DNA from: Mikania micrantha
Taxonomy: Eukaryota; Streptophyta; Magnoliopsida; Asterales; Asteraceae
Assembly: GCA_009363875.1 (NCBI GenBank)
Contig: CM018692.1
Coordinates: forward strand, 93,400,137 to 93,464,136
Direction of reading: 5' to 3'
DNA length: 64,000 nt
Position 1 is the first letter of the stretch; every line of letters starts with the position of its first letter. The position numbers were made by a program, and so were the translations under genes. Below are positions 21,693 through 33,456 of this stretch, in pieces. Under the pieces are notes generated by a model. The model made no database searches. It had not been told where the DNA came from and saw only the letters and a list, made by a program, of their open reading frames with translations.

Positions 21693-22343
21693 TCAATCGT
21701 CCTCAACAGTGGATTCAGGATCGGACTCAACAACTGGTGCTGGTTCCTCCTCCTCATCCTCATCCTGTTCCTCATTCTCAGAGGCCACTAAATCCTCCAA
21801 GGCTTCAACCCTGCCCGCCAAAATCTCCTCTCGGTTCACTGACTCTTCTAGACGACCAATCAAATTGATCATCTCATCCCGCATATCATGAACTAGATGG
21901 ACAAGATTATCCTGCCTCTCAATAGCATCCCATAGTTCCTGAGATCTTTGTGCGATCTTGTCTTCTGCTTCCTCCAGATCCTCGCGCAATTTGGCGATCT
22001 CCTCAGCGTCCGTCCTTTGCCTCTTAGGCTCAGGAGCATCTAGTACTGGTGGTGGATGTGCAGAAGGTCCCTCAGCAGGGATCTGCTGAGTGCCCTCCTC
22101 TGGCTCCTCTTTCGGATCCTCATCCGGGTCCTCATCTGGATCCTCCTCGGGATCCTCGTCTGGATCCTCCTCCGGATCCTCCTCCGGATCCTCCTCTGGA
22201 TCCTCGTTTGGGTCTGAGTCATCTCCCTCATATGGTGGAGGTGATGGAATAGGTGGTGGTGGTGATGACGGTGGTGCCGGAACTATCGGTTCCTCGTCCT
22301 CGGAATCATCAATATAGATATAGGGTACCGATGATGATGCCAT
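21693..22343 (-). CDS. Extra acidic coiled-coil ORF upstream of gag in B
   Basis: 216 codons on the same strand as gag-pol, 168 bp after the primer site and about 245 bp before the gag start. N-terminus MASSSVPYIYIDDSEDEEP; Pro-rich stretch (about 20-40); acidic repeats of EDPEEDP/EDPDEDP type (about 45-80); a short basic patch PKRQRT that could be a nuclear signal; a heptad-rich, probably coiled-coil segment (about 112-185); and a very acidic tail. No enzyme motif. Elements A and D have no counterpart. I do not recognise the family. A role as a Gag accessory, chaperone or regulatory protein is only a guess, and it could be non-functional low-complexity coding sequence. Confidence 0.6.
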   Translation of the reverse strand: MASSSVPYIYIDDSEDEEPIVPAPPSSPPPPIPSPPPYEGDDSDPNEDPEEDPEEDPEEDPDEDPEEDPDEDPDEDPKEEPEEGTQQIPAEGPSAHPPPVLDAPEPKRQRTDAEEIAKLREDLEEAEDKIAQRSQELWDAIERQDNLVHLVHDMRDEMINLIGRLEESVNREEILAGRVEALEDLVASENEEQDEDEEEEPAPVVESDPESTVEDD

Positions 22344-22510
22344 GCCTGTTACATAATATCATATGTAAGTGCAATGCCATAGAATGTGTAAGCAAATCAA
22401 TTACATAATGTCATATGTAATTTCTAAGCAGTATGTGTAAACATGTGTGTCTAATGTCTAACAGTCATAGTCTAGGCCTACAAATGCAAACCTAGTTCGC
22501 TATAACCAAT

Positions 22511-22523
22511 GGCTCTGATACCA
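22511..22523 (-). other. Primer binding site of element B
   Basis: On the sense strand TGGTATCAGAGCC, three bases from the 5' LTR; complementary to initiator tRNA-Met. Confidence 0.95.
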
Positions 22524-22526
22524 ATC

Positions 22527-25385
22527 TGTCACAACCCCAAATTTCAACTAACGGAATCATACCGTTTAGGAACGTGACAAACCAGGATCTCAGATCATTA
22601 GACATAGCGAAGACCTCTATATGAATTTCAAAACATACTTTGGTCTTTAAACATAACATCAGAGTTTACAAAAGTTGCGGAAGCGTTTAAAACCAATAAC
22701 AGTTGTAAAGTAAACATTACAAAACACAATACTTAAATGTTCAAATTCAAATATTCAAAATGTTTAAAATGCATGAGACTCTATCTCCTAGCCCATGCCA
22801 GCTTTAACGCGCGCCTTAGCGTCCTGAGAAAACATGTAAATCAAGTCAACACAAAGGTTGGTGCATAACACAGGTTTTAAGCATTCACAATGTTCAAAAC
22901 AACAGTTTGAATAACAAGATTGTAGATAACATAATCAAACATGCACAGTCATGATAGCTAGTCATATAAACTATTTACATAAGTGTTCGACACCGAAGCT
23001 GACGGATTGCCATGCTATAGCATGTTTTCGCCTTGCCACTATTGTCTATCACAACAATAGTAAAATTGTGTTTGGTCAGTCAAACACCTGTGTAGATCCC
23101 ATCTACCAGGTGAGGTTTGTCAAACCTAATAGATCTATTTCCAACTACCACGCTTTGCGTTACAGCAAACTAAACGGTTCGAGGTGTGTAAGGACTTTCA
23201 AGTTGATATGTTGTCACATAATGTAAACAGCTAACTCATGCAAGTGATATGTATCTAAAAATAGTTTGTTGCACATGTTTTCTCCCCCAAAACAGTTTAA
23301 AATAAGAAAGGGGCCGTGTACGCACCTTTGGTTTTAGCAGAATGATCACACACTAAAAGCTCGTGTAGGAAATCCTCCTACGAAGAATCTGTGTTTAAAC
23401 AATAACCTAGTGTTATTCGGATTATCTTTTTGTGCTTGAAATCACATACGTGTCAACACACGTATGTTAAAGTGTCAAAAATGTGCATACGTAAATACGC
23501 GTGACTTTGAAATCGTTTAAATAAAATCATATTTGATTTTATTTAAATAATCATAATTATACGCGATTTCGGTTTCGGATTAAAATATAAATTTTATCAT
23601 TTCAAAGTGTCCGTATTCCTGTTACGGTTCCAACGCAACTTGAACGGGTCGAAACGGATTTGAAACGAAAGAGTTATGAGTTAAAATCAAAAATGGTTCA
23701 AAAATGTAAAAACTGGCAGCCCTCGGGTTCGAACCTGCGACCTGCCACACCCATCACACACACTCTACCATCTTCGCCTGCTAGGGTATCGCAACAGATA
23801 TCAAAATTAAATTGTTTTAAACCTACATGGGCCGGTTCCCCTTTGTTATTCCTAGCCGAAGCCTTCAACCCAAATTGATCTCCAATTCGAACTTGATCAA
23901 CACTTAAACTATAGGGTTTCTGTTCTAATCATCCAACCGACTCTAGTAATGGTTTTAATTTGAAAGATTAACAATAGAACCCTACTAATCGGGTCTTAAT
24001 ACTTTCGAACTCAAGTTCTTAAGTCTCCAACTTAAAATCGTTCAATCCGATAATGTGAGTCCAGCAAATCATAGGGTTATCATTGAAAATAAATTTTCGA
24101 ACCACTCTGTGCTAATTAATTTGATTAACACAATCATCTAGTTCGAATTCCCCAACTACATTTTAACCGAAGAACCCTACTAGTCGAATTCGATCAATTC
24201 GTTATTAAAACATTCAATTGATTCATGATATTTCTTAGTCGACATTCTCTGAAAGTGTCTATATGATTTAATTCGATCATCAGATTGTTAAATCAAGAAA
24301 TCCCCAATTCATTTCTAAGAACAAACCCTAGAATGCGAAATCCATCAATTCGTTATAGTATGATTAAATTGACATATGGATTTCGTTTAACACTTAATTC
24401 CGAAACTACACATATAATCTAATTTGATTTTTAAACCGGTTTGATCAACGACCCCCAAAACCGTTTTTGATATGAACCCTAAGAATCAAACTTGATCAAC
24501 TCGTTAATGTTACACGAAATAAGGTTAGGGCTTAGCTTAATCGGTCCATTTAGGTTGTGTATGAATGATAGTTTACCTGATTGGATGTTGTATTGATAAA
24601 ATCGACCTTGTGCTTGAATTCGGCTAACCCCTTGATTGATCTCACTCCCAGATGTCCTTCTGTTCGAATTGGTGAATAGAAGAGGCTCTGAATGTGCCGA
24701 AAGAGTTCTCTGAGAGTTCAATTTTTCGAAATTTGATCGAATGTTGAGGTTTTAGATATATAGGGCTACGGTTTCGAGTTATTGTAACCGTTTTCAATCA
24801 ATTCGATGATTGAAGCGCCTCATAACGTATTTCAGGTGTTAATCTTCATCAAAGTGAGTTAATGGAGTGTTGAATTCGATTATTAACCATCAATTAATGT
24901 GAATTTCACACTTGCTAGCCTTATAACCGAACTTTTTGACTTGAAAAGTCAAATTTGATACTTATAAACTTTTCCAAGTTTAATTTTTGCAATTTAACCA
25001 CCTTAAAACTGATTTTTCTTAATTCTTACTCCTTTAGATTATTCTGGATCGACAACATATCATTTCGCTTAACAAAGTTACCTTAATAATCCCAAATTAT
25101 CACTAATTGGTCACTTAAATCATTGTTGGGTTAAATTAACCTAATTGGGCCTCACAAAATACCATTAGACCTACCTTGGGCCTTGGATTTGTAATTGGGC
25201 CTACCTTGATCCCATTAAGTCTTACTGGGCCTTCTTGGGCCTTAATGGGCCTACTTGGGCCTCAGTGGCCTTCCTTGTTTCTATTGGACTTAAAATGGTC
25301 TTATTGGGCCTACATTGGCTCTGTTGGGCCTGTGATATCATCATTTTCAGTTAACAAGGTTAATCCGAAAAGTCGGATTGTCACA
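22527..25385 (-). repeat. Element B 5' LTR (right in window)
   Basis: 2859 bp, the partner of 13418-16276. Differences seen by eye include G/A at the start, one in the tRNA-like segment (CCC/CCT) and two adjacent changes near 24400. It contains the same tRNA-like segment (about 23709-23799) and TGGGCC array (25146-25330). It ends at the target duplication TACAA (25386-25390). Confidence 0.95.
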
Positions 25386-25390
25386 TACAA

Positions 25391-28045
25391 GACCTTCTAG
25401 ACAAAGGTTTTATACGACCAAGTGTGTCACCTTGGGGTGCACCAGTGTTGTTTGTAAAGAAAAAGGACGGAAGCATGAGAATGTGCATTGATTATAGGGA
25501 ATTGAACAAGCTCACAATAAAGAATAAGTATCCGTTACCAAGAATTGACGATCTATTTGATCAATTGCAAGGGGCAAGTTGGTTTTCTAAAATAGATCTC
25601 AGATCAGGGTATCATCAACTAAAGGTGAGAGAACAAGATATTCCGAAGACAGCTTTTCGCACACGTTATGGACATTATGAGTTCCTTGTAATGTCTTTTG
25701 GGTTAACTAACGCTCCTGCAGCGTTTATGGATTTGATGAATCGGGTGTGCAGACCCATGCTAGACCGATCAGTGATTGTGTTCATTGATGATATCTTAAT
25801 ATACTCAAGGAGTGAAGGTGATCATGCATGTCATATCCGGGAAGTTCTTGAAATACTAAGAAAAGAAAAGCTTTATGCTAAGTTCTCTAAATGTGCCTTT
25901 TGGCTACGGGAAGTACAATTTTTAGGTCATGTTATTAGTTAAGAAGGCATAATGGTGGACCCAGCTAAAGTAGAAGCAGTAATGAAATGGAATACTCCGA
26001 AAACACCAACGGAAGTTCGTAGCTTTCTCGGGTTAGCAGGTTATTACAGAAGATTTATTCAGGATTTCTCTAGGATTGCTACACCGTTGACAAAATTAAC
26101 TAGGAAGGAAGTAAAATATGACTGGGGTCCAACTCAGGTCCAAGCTTTTGATGAATTGAAAAAGAGATTAACTGAAGCTCCTATTTTAACACTGCCGGAT
26201 GGTAATGAAGACATGGTTGTGTACTCAGATGCGTCTTATCTGGGTTTGGGTCGTGTACTTATGCAAAGGGGAAAGGTAATAGCATATGCCTCAAGACAAT
26301 TGAAAACCCATGAAGCTAATTATCCAACACATGATTTGGAATTGGCTGCTGTGGTATTTGCTTTAAAAATTTGGAGGCATTATTTATATGGAGTTAAATG
26401 TACAATCTACACAGATCACAAAAGTTTAAAATACTTCTTTGAACAGAAGGACTTGAATATGAGACAAAGAAGATGGCTTGAAATGCTCAAAGATTATGAC
26501 TGTGAGATCTTGTATAACCCGGGCAAGGCCAATGTGGTGGCTGATGCTTTAAGTCGTAAGACAGAACACTCTGCTATACAAGTTAAGTCTTACAGTTTGG
26601 TGATAACACCAGATTTCCTGAATGAGCTCAAGGATGCACAGAAGGAAGGACTAAAGGAAGACAATGTTGGATTCGAAAGAATTTTTGGTCAAGTTAAGAA
26701 TCTAGAAGAAAATGACTGTGGTGTTAAGATCCGATTTGGTCGAATGTGGGTTCCACGAAACGGGGACATCAGGTCAAGAATTCTAGATGAAGCACATAAG
26801 TCACGTTACTCCATTCATCCTGGGGCAACGAAAATGTACCAAGACCTCCGAAAGGATTATTGGTGGCCAGGTATGAAGTTTAATGTGATGCAGTACGTAA
26901 ACAAATGTTTGACATGTGCGCAAGTAAAAGCTGAACATCAGAAACCTTATGGTTATGTGCAACCTCTAGAAGTCCCAGAATGGAAGTGGGAACACATCAC
27001 CATGGATTTTATTACCAAGTTGCCTCTCACGGCGAAACGTCATGATACTATTTGGGTGATTGTAGACCGGTTAACGAAAAGTGCTCATTTCTTGCCTATA
27101 CGCGAGACTTATACGTCGGAAAAACTATCTGAATTATTTGTGAAAGAAATAATTACCAGACATGGAGTTCCAGTTTCTATAGTGCCAGATCGCGACACGC
27201 GATTCGTTTCAAGATTCTGGAAACAGTTTCATGAATCAATGGGCACAAGACTCAATATCAGCACTGCATATCATCCTCAAACAGATGGACAGTCTGAAAG
27301 GACTATCCAAACTTTAGAGGATATGCTCAGAGCCTGTATTATTGATTTTGGTGGTAGTTGGGATGATCACTTACCACTAGTGGAGTTCTCGTACAACAAC
27401 AGCTACCATGTTAGTATTGGCATGCCACCATATGAGGCGTTGTATGGACGACGTTGTAGGACACCTGTGTGTTGGGGAGGAGTAGGACAGAAAGAAGTGG
27501 GAAGCAAAGCTGCGGTAATTGATTTGACTGAAAAACTTCAACTAGTTAAAGCGCGAATGAAAGCTGCACAGGACCGACAGAAGTCCTATGCTGATAAAAG
27601 ACGGAGACCAATAGAATTTGAAGTAGGTGATCAAGTACTGTTAAAAGTCTCACCGTGGAAAGGAGTTATTCGATTCAGGAAAAGAGGAAAGCTGAGTCCG
27701 AGATTTATTGGACCTTTTCGAATAATAGCACGAGTCGGTAAAGTAGCCTACCGATTAGATCTGCCAGATGAACTGAGTGGAATTCATCCGACATTTCACG
27801 TTTCACATCTGAGAAAATGCTTAGCCGATGATGTAGCATATGTGCCTTTAAATGATATTGAAGTTGATGAAAGGTTGAACTACATAGAAGAACCAGTTGC
27901 AATAGTTGACACGAAAGAAAAACAATTACGTAACAAGAGAATTAGACTAGTTAAGGTTCAATGGAAACACCGAAAAGGATCAGAGGCTACCTGGGAGACT
28001 GAAGACGAGATGAAACGACTTTACCCAAATTTGTTTGAAACGTAA
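25391..28045 (+). pseudogene. Element A gag-pol, copy 2, 3' part
   Basis: Resumes the frame broken at 13417: the remainder of RT (184 codons including the stop), then TAA at 25940-25942, then an open frame to 28045 covering RNase H, integrase and the chromodomain-like tail. The stop is at exactly the codon where copy 1 has it. Private differences from copy 1 include His/Asn before the GKANVVADAL motif, Arg/Gln in the zinc finger region, and Ser to Pro directly before the second catalytic Asp of integrase (I-V-P-D-R-D). That last change might harm the enzyme. Confidence 0.92.
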
Positions 28046-28071
28046 CAGGTTTCGAGGACGAAACCTATTGT

Positions 28072-28083
28072 AAGGAGGGTAGA
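28072..28083 (+). other. Polypurine tract before LTR 3
   Basis: AAGGAGGGTAGA directly upstream of the last LTR of element A; the better preserved of the two tracts. Confidence 0.75.
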
Positions 28084-28085
28084 TT

Positions 28086-30441
28086 TGTAACAGCCGAAAA
28101 ATTTAGCACATTTGAACGTGCTTGAAATCCACGATGATATGTGTGACAACTCAAAATTCTCAAGTTAGAATCACAACTCGAAAATGAAGAGAATGAGTGT
28201 AAGCGAAATCGTGAAACGAGGCTTCGATTTCAAGATACACCGAATTGAATATAGCAATAGATTAGAGGTCAAATATTTTGAACTCTTTAGGTCTTGAGAT
28301 TATAACCACTGGAAAGAGCTCGAAACATCGTGAACGTAGGCGAAAACCGTGCGTAAAACGGAGTTCGTATGCTCCCGGAATCGCGAAACGAAGATTAACT
28401 CAAAATTGGAAGAAACCCCGTGGGGCGTTACGCCCCGGGCCATGCACCCAGTTGGGGCGATGCGCCCGGGACCTTATGTCGGCAAAAATTCATAAAAACG
28501 ATCAGGTTGCTTTGGAAGTCACATTTTTTACTTATTCTCGACCCTACTCGACCTCCAGGCGAAGAAAACTCAGTTTCCATCATTCTAAATTCATTCTAAG
28601 GCCATTAGAAGTCATAAATCTCACCAAGGATTGTGTTTTCAAGTCCCGATCGTTGTTTTAACCGCAGAAATCTGTTAGATCAGGTAACGGTTTATTCTAA
28701 CCTTCTAGATTGATTATGATTGATTCAATCTTGTTTCTGAACGTGATGATATAGTTAGGGTTGTTGATTATTGCCTAGATGATGGCTATGATTGATTATA
28801 AATGACAAACTCGAACCGTTAATGGGTAAATCCTTGTTTTGAGTCGGTGTAATGCCCGGTTTGCATGGAATCATAACAATGATTATAATGGTTTAAACCA
28901 CGTGATTATGACACTATAGGTGATTAGCTTGGTTAATCTTTAAATGCAAAGGTTAAATCTAAGTGTTTCAAACTAATCACAATCATTAACATACTCATTG
29001 GAACGATTATCTGATGTTTATGATAACTGTCAGATTAGTATGTTAAACATGGTTATTAAACCTATTTTAAGACTAAATTGTGATATTTCATGATATCTGG
29101 GCAATCAATGATAAGGATTGATCATTTCTAAGCCATTAATCTGTTTAGGAACTGTTTTAGCATTATAATCAACAACATTAACTATTTGATGACTTTCAAG
29201 GCAATGTCTTTGACATTGAACGTTCAGAAAGATGTAATAAGTAGGTTAAAACGTAAATAACTTATTAAGTGTAAACTAATGCAGAATTACACCATTAGTA
29301 CCAGTTTACGAGTGATCTTGCTACAGTAAGACATCAGGTGAGTTCTTATAGCCCTGTTTTAAATGTTTTACCATTTTGGGCTGATGTGCATGTTGTAAAG
29401 TATTGCCGGTTGTAAAGTTATTATATGAATGTGATCTTAACCTGATTATGATCAGGAAGGAATGTTTTCAGGACGAAGAACGTTTTCAAGTAAGAAATGT
29501 TTTAAAATGTAAAGAATGTTTTAAGTCTCAATTATAATTGAGAAGTAAATAATTTTAAGAGTCTCTTAGGAGACGTAACGAATGTTTGAATTCTCAACCG
29601 AGGTTGAGAAGGAAACGATTTTTAAAAAGTCATCGACCGAGGTCGAGAAGGAAATGTGATATTGAAGTCCCGGCTGCGGTTGGGCAAAACCTGAGCACTA
29701 CGGTGCGAAGGACCGTTTATGATTATGATGGTTTAACGCTTTAAATCATGTTATGTATGAATGATGTATGTCAAGAAGTCTTGTACCGGTATGAGCCGTC
29801 AATTTCGGTTGATGGTTTAAGAAGTCCTGTGAAAGAACAGGCATAAGTCCTGTGAAAGAACAGGCAGAAGTCATGTGAAAGAATAGGCCTGCCGACTGTG
29901 TGTCGCCAGTTGAGGAAATCTTATGCATATATAAGTTATCAACTTCGGGTTGATAGTTTAAGAAGTCTTGTGCAAGCATGTTGACTTCGGTCAACAGGAC
30001 ATGCTACATTTATGCACTGTATGATTGATGTTATGATGTCATTTATGTTATGTATATGAAATGTTTTATGTTCAATATGATTGAGACTGTTGACTTCGGT
30101 TGGCAGTGAAGGCTAATGTTTTATGTATATTAAAGATTTTATTTTTAGGAAAAGTTAACTTAGAACTCACCAGCAAAAGCTGACTTGTTTTAGCATGCAT
30201 GTCAGGTTGAATGGTATTGAGGAAGAATGACAGTAAGGCTCATGGCATACGTTGAAGACTACCCCTGGCATAAACTGGTTGTATTATATGACTGTTAGAA
30301 GAGTGGGTTATGTTTTAATGTGTGTTTAATATGTATACTTTATGTATGTAATCACCTTAAATTCCGCTGCTATGATAAAGTAAATATGGTTTAAGGACTA
30401 TGGGTATGATGTTTGCCAACCGAGGGGCTCGGGGCCTCTCA
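28086..30441 (+). repeat. Element A LTR 3 (3' LTR)
   Basis: 2356 bp, ending CTCTCA before the GTGTA duplication. It has one more hairpin unit than LTR 1 and LTR 2: three CCTGTGAAAGA-type units (29825-29886) instead of two. Otherwise it is close to LTR 2. Confidence 0.95.
29526..30106 (+). other. Stem-loop array in LTR 3 of element A
   Basis: Same array as in LTR 1 and 2 with one extra 23-bp hairpin unit. This shows that the array grows or shrinks by whole hairpin modules. Confidence 0.8.
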
Positions 30442-30446
30442 GTGTA

Positions 30447-30860
30447 ATTACGAACACTTTGAAAAAATTCAGCTTGTTATATCAGTGTAATTACGAACAC
30501 TTTGAAAAAATTCAGCTTGTTACATCAGTGTAATTTCGAAAACTTTAAAATTTTTTGACAAAACTATACTTGAATTAAAGATAAAAATGTGACAAATTTA
30601 ATGGTGTAATTTTTTTAAAAAAATAATAATGTATATAAAAGTTATGAAGTTTTAAAAAATTGGGGGGTAAACTTTTATTTTAAAAATCAAATCAAGTTAA
30701 CCTCACAAATCTCTAAAATACCCTTAAAGAAATCTCAACCACTTATTTTTCCCAGATTTAATATGGACCACACATTCAAATTTATTAAATTAGACAACCA
30801 ATCAAATTGGGTTTATAAGTTACCTCAATTACCATGGGTTACCATTCACTCCTTTCCCTA
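30447..30860. mobile_element. MITE-like element, right half
   Basis: Continuation of the element broken by A. It has two more TTACATCAGTGTAA-type repeats (30476-30533, the first with one change), then a region inverted with respect to 2100-2220, ending CCTTTCCCTA next to (TA)n. No gene. Confidence 0.6.
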
Positions 30861-31816
30861 TATATATATATATATATATATAGTAAGGTTATTGTACAAA
30901 ATAATAATTTTGTAAAAACAGTGAGAAACGATCTAAACATTTGATGTGTTATCATCAATGGTTATTAAGCTAGTGGCATAATTGTAATAAATATGTTGTT
31001 TAAAATGGAAATAAGGGCACAAAAGGAATTTCCATATTTCCATATATCATGTTATCCATTAAATCAGGAGCAGTTACTATTTTTAAGAAATAAGTCGATT
31101 TCCTTTTCGCTATGTGCTAATATGTGCTATTAGTACATAAAGCGTATATCAGCACATTAAGCGTGTATCAGCACATTCACATAATATGTGCTATTAATAC
31201 ATGTAATGCAAGCATATATCAACTCATATACATAATATGTGATATTAATACATGATATATCAGTACATATGTATCAACATATAATAGCACTACAAAATCT
31301 GTGCTTTGGCGTTTAAAATTCCAACATGTTAGCACACAACAATACCAAAAATATGCTAAATAATTATCCTATCATTCATACCAGCACATATCAACAAATT
31401 ATTTAACAATTTATCAATTTAACAAATTATTAAAACTTCCTGTTCACATCGTTCTACATAAAATAGCACATGCTATCACATAACAGCACATGTTAACACT
31501 CATCCATCAAATTTTACAATGCAACTCAAAATCTCAATCCCTGTGATTTTTTTATGCAAATAATTCGTATTTGACTATATTACGTGTGTTATTCGATTTA
31601 ATTTTAATTTTTTGAATAAATTAAATCAGTAAATTGATTACTCACTTTCCTATTTTAATGCGAAATTTAAAAAACAATTAATATTAAATTTCCTATATTA
31701 CCATTTTCTATTAATTAACTAAAATGCCATATGTCAATATTTAATTGGTTCCTACCATTTTTACATAAAAACCATTTCGTATCTGAATCTACTCCTATAT
31801 CTATATATATATATAT
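30861..31816. mobile_element. MITE-like element with AGCACAT core repeats
   Basis: Bounded by (TA)n on both sides. It starts GTAAGGTTATTGTACAAAA, and the inverted right end (GGAGTAGATTCAGATACGAAA on the other strand) matches it weakly. The core (31100-31510) is a degenerate array of AGCACAT and ATGTGCT in both orientations. No coding capacity. The same start sequence type opens the elements near 35945 and 61208. Confidence 0.5.
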
Positions 31817-32185
31817 AGGGGAAGGTTCCGTTGTTAACCCACTGTAATTGCGGTAACCCAAATAACCCTGCAAAAAATGCCCGAATCTTTGATTTTTTTT
31901 CATGGTCTTTATTATACATATTTAGGAGGTGTTTATTTTTTGTGTTTTGGCTAATTCGCAAGGCAAATCGAATTTACATCGGTGTAAATTCGAATTGCAT
32001 TTCGCAACATTTAGAAAAGTGCAAAACTTTTACACCGATGCAAATTCGATTTGCATTGCGAATTAACCAAAACAGAAAAAAAGAAATAATAAAGACCATG
32101 AAAAAAATTCAAAAATTCGGGCATTTTTTGCAGGGTTATTTGGGTTACCACAATTAAGCAGGGTTCTTATTTGAACCAAATCATA
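31817..32185. mobile_element. Foldback MITE
   Basis: Inverted repeats of about 70 bp at the ends (left: GTTAACCCACTGTAATTGCG; right its imperfect inverse). Inverted similarity continues through the middle, where a segment around 31960-32070 (AATTCGATTTGC and its complement) is itself palindromic. Flanked by (TA)n. Non-autonomous. Confidence 0.75.
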
Positions 32186-32589
32186 TATATATATGAAAAC
32201 CATCATTTTAGACAAAACTAAGAAAACCAATTACAATCATTACCAATTATTTTTTTTCATTTTTCATTTTTATTTCCTTTTATTATAAGATAAGAAATGT
32301 AAAAAAAGAACAATTTTTTTTTAAAATATGTATTTTATATTATTATATATATGTAACTTGTATGCTACACATACTGATTATGTATATGTAACTTGTATGC
32401 TACACATACTGATTATATGTATGTAAGTTTATAAGTTACATACGAAAGTTTTTGATTATATATACGTAACTTCGTGATCTACATATTTGTTTAATAATAA
32501 ATTATGAATTTTTTTCTAAAATGTATTGTTTAGTATGAATTTTTTTGGTTTTATCCAAAATGAGGAAGTTTTCTCATAAACCTTCCTAT

Positions 32590-32703
32590 ACATACATACG
32601 TACACACACACACACACACATACATACATACATACATACATACATACATACATACATACATACATACATACATACATACATCCATCCATAAATACATACA
32701 TAG
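32590..32703. repeat. (CA)n and (TACA)n microsatellite
   Basis: CACACA run followed by about 75 bp of TACA tetranucleotides. Confidence 0.95.
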
Positions 32704-32938
32704 GAAGAGGATCAAATGTTAACCCTTGTTTATTGCATTAATCGAAAAACTACATCTTATTACTTTGGGGCTCACATTAAAGTAATCTAAAGATGTATGC
32801 TTTTTTTTTTTTTTTTTTAACCAATGTAGGTTCACTTACATTAATAAAAAAAGAAGAAAAAACCTAAACCTTTAGATTTACTTTAACATGGGTCCCAAAG
32901 TAATAAGATGTAGGGTTAACATTCGAACCATCCCCTAT
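32704..32938. mobile_element. Small MITE (about 235 bp)
   Basis: Inverted terminal regions share TGTTAACCC, ACATCTTATTACTTTGGG and TTAAAGTA in order, with a poly-T centre. Flanked by TACA and (TA)n repeats. Non-coding. Confidence 0.7.
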
Positions 32939-32954
32939 ATATATATATATATAT

Positions 32955-33411
32955 ATAGAAAACCACATTTTAGTGAGAAAATCGTAACAAAAGGCAAAAA
33001 TCATGTAAAAAACATATTTTTTTGAAAGTTTTTTTTACAGATTTGTACCATTATTGGGCACATTTTTAGAAAAAAATCAAAAAACGCCGAGTAAACATTT
33101 AAATTTTTTTTTAAACCCATGTAAAACATACGTATCGCTGTGTCAGCTCTGAGAATTTTTTTTACGTTTTGTTATGTATGTTTTACATGGTTTTATAAAA
33201 TATTTTTTTAAAGATGTAGGGTTAACATTCGAACCATCCCATATACACCGATGCAAATTCGATTTGCCTTGCGAATTAGCCAAAAGACAAAGAAGAAACC
33301 CCCTAAATATGTATAATAAAGACCATGAATAAAATCAAAGATTCGGTCATTTTTTGCAGGGGTATTTGGGTTACCGCAATTACAGTGGGTTAACAACGCA
33401 ACCTTCCCCTA
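32955..33411. mobile_element. Chimeric MITE fragments
   Basis: An unclassified AT-rich stretch (32955-33208) is followed by the last 30 bp of the 32704-32938 type (33210-33241) and then the right half of the 31817-32185 type (33244-33411), which ends AACCTTCCCC. This indicates nested insertion or recombination between MITEs. Confidence 0.65.
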
Positions 33412-33412
33412 T

Positions 33413-33452
<40 letters not shown>

Positions 33453-33456
33453 GTAT

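Larger units (their letters stand above)
13418..25385 (-). mobile_element. Element B: intact chromovirus with extra upstream ORF
   Basis: 11,968 bp with two LTRs of exactly 2859 bp, a 5-bp target duplication, a tRNA-Met primer site, a polypurine tract, an uninterrupted gag-pol frame and an additional 216-codon frame between the primer site and gag. It is oriented opposite to element A. About 17 differences between the LTRs were counted by eye (roughly 0.6 percent), mostly transitions, so insertion was recent. All parts needed for autonomous retrotransposition appear present in sequence; activity is not shown. Confidence 0.95.
2576..30441 (+). mobile_element. Element A: three-LTR Ty3/gypsy chromovirus array
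   Basis: Structure: LTR (2576-4909), internal (4910-9353), LTR (9354-11667), internal (11668-28085, interrupted by element B), LTR (28086-30441). Each internal region has its own initiator-Met primer site and gag-pol frame. A single GTGTA duplication flanks the whole array, and no flanking DNA lies at either side of the central LTR. The two internal regions differ at only about 16 positions by eye in 4.4 kb and share the same nonsense codon. This is best explained by unequal recombination between LTRs of one inserted element. The C-terminal chromodomain-like segment, the polyprotein order and the tRNA-Met primer site place it with plant chromoviruses, probably Tekay/Del-like. Confidence 0.92.

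Noticed and set aside
2576..30441. Two independent insertions of element A in tandem
   Set aside because: No target duplication around the central LTR, only one LTR between the units, and a shared stop codon.
32590..32703. CRISPR-like array
   Set aside because: Plain CA and TACA microsatellite without spacers.
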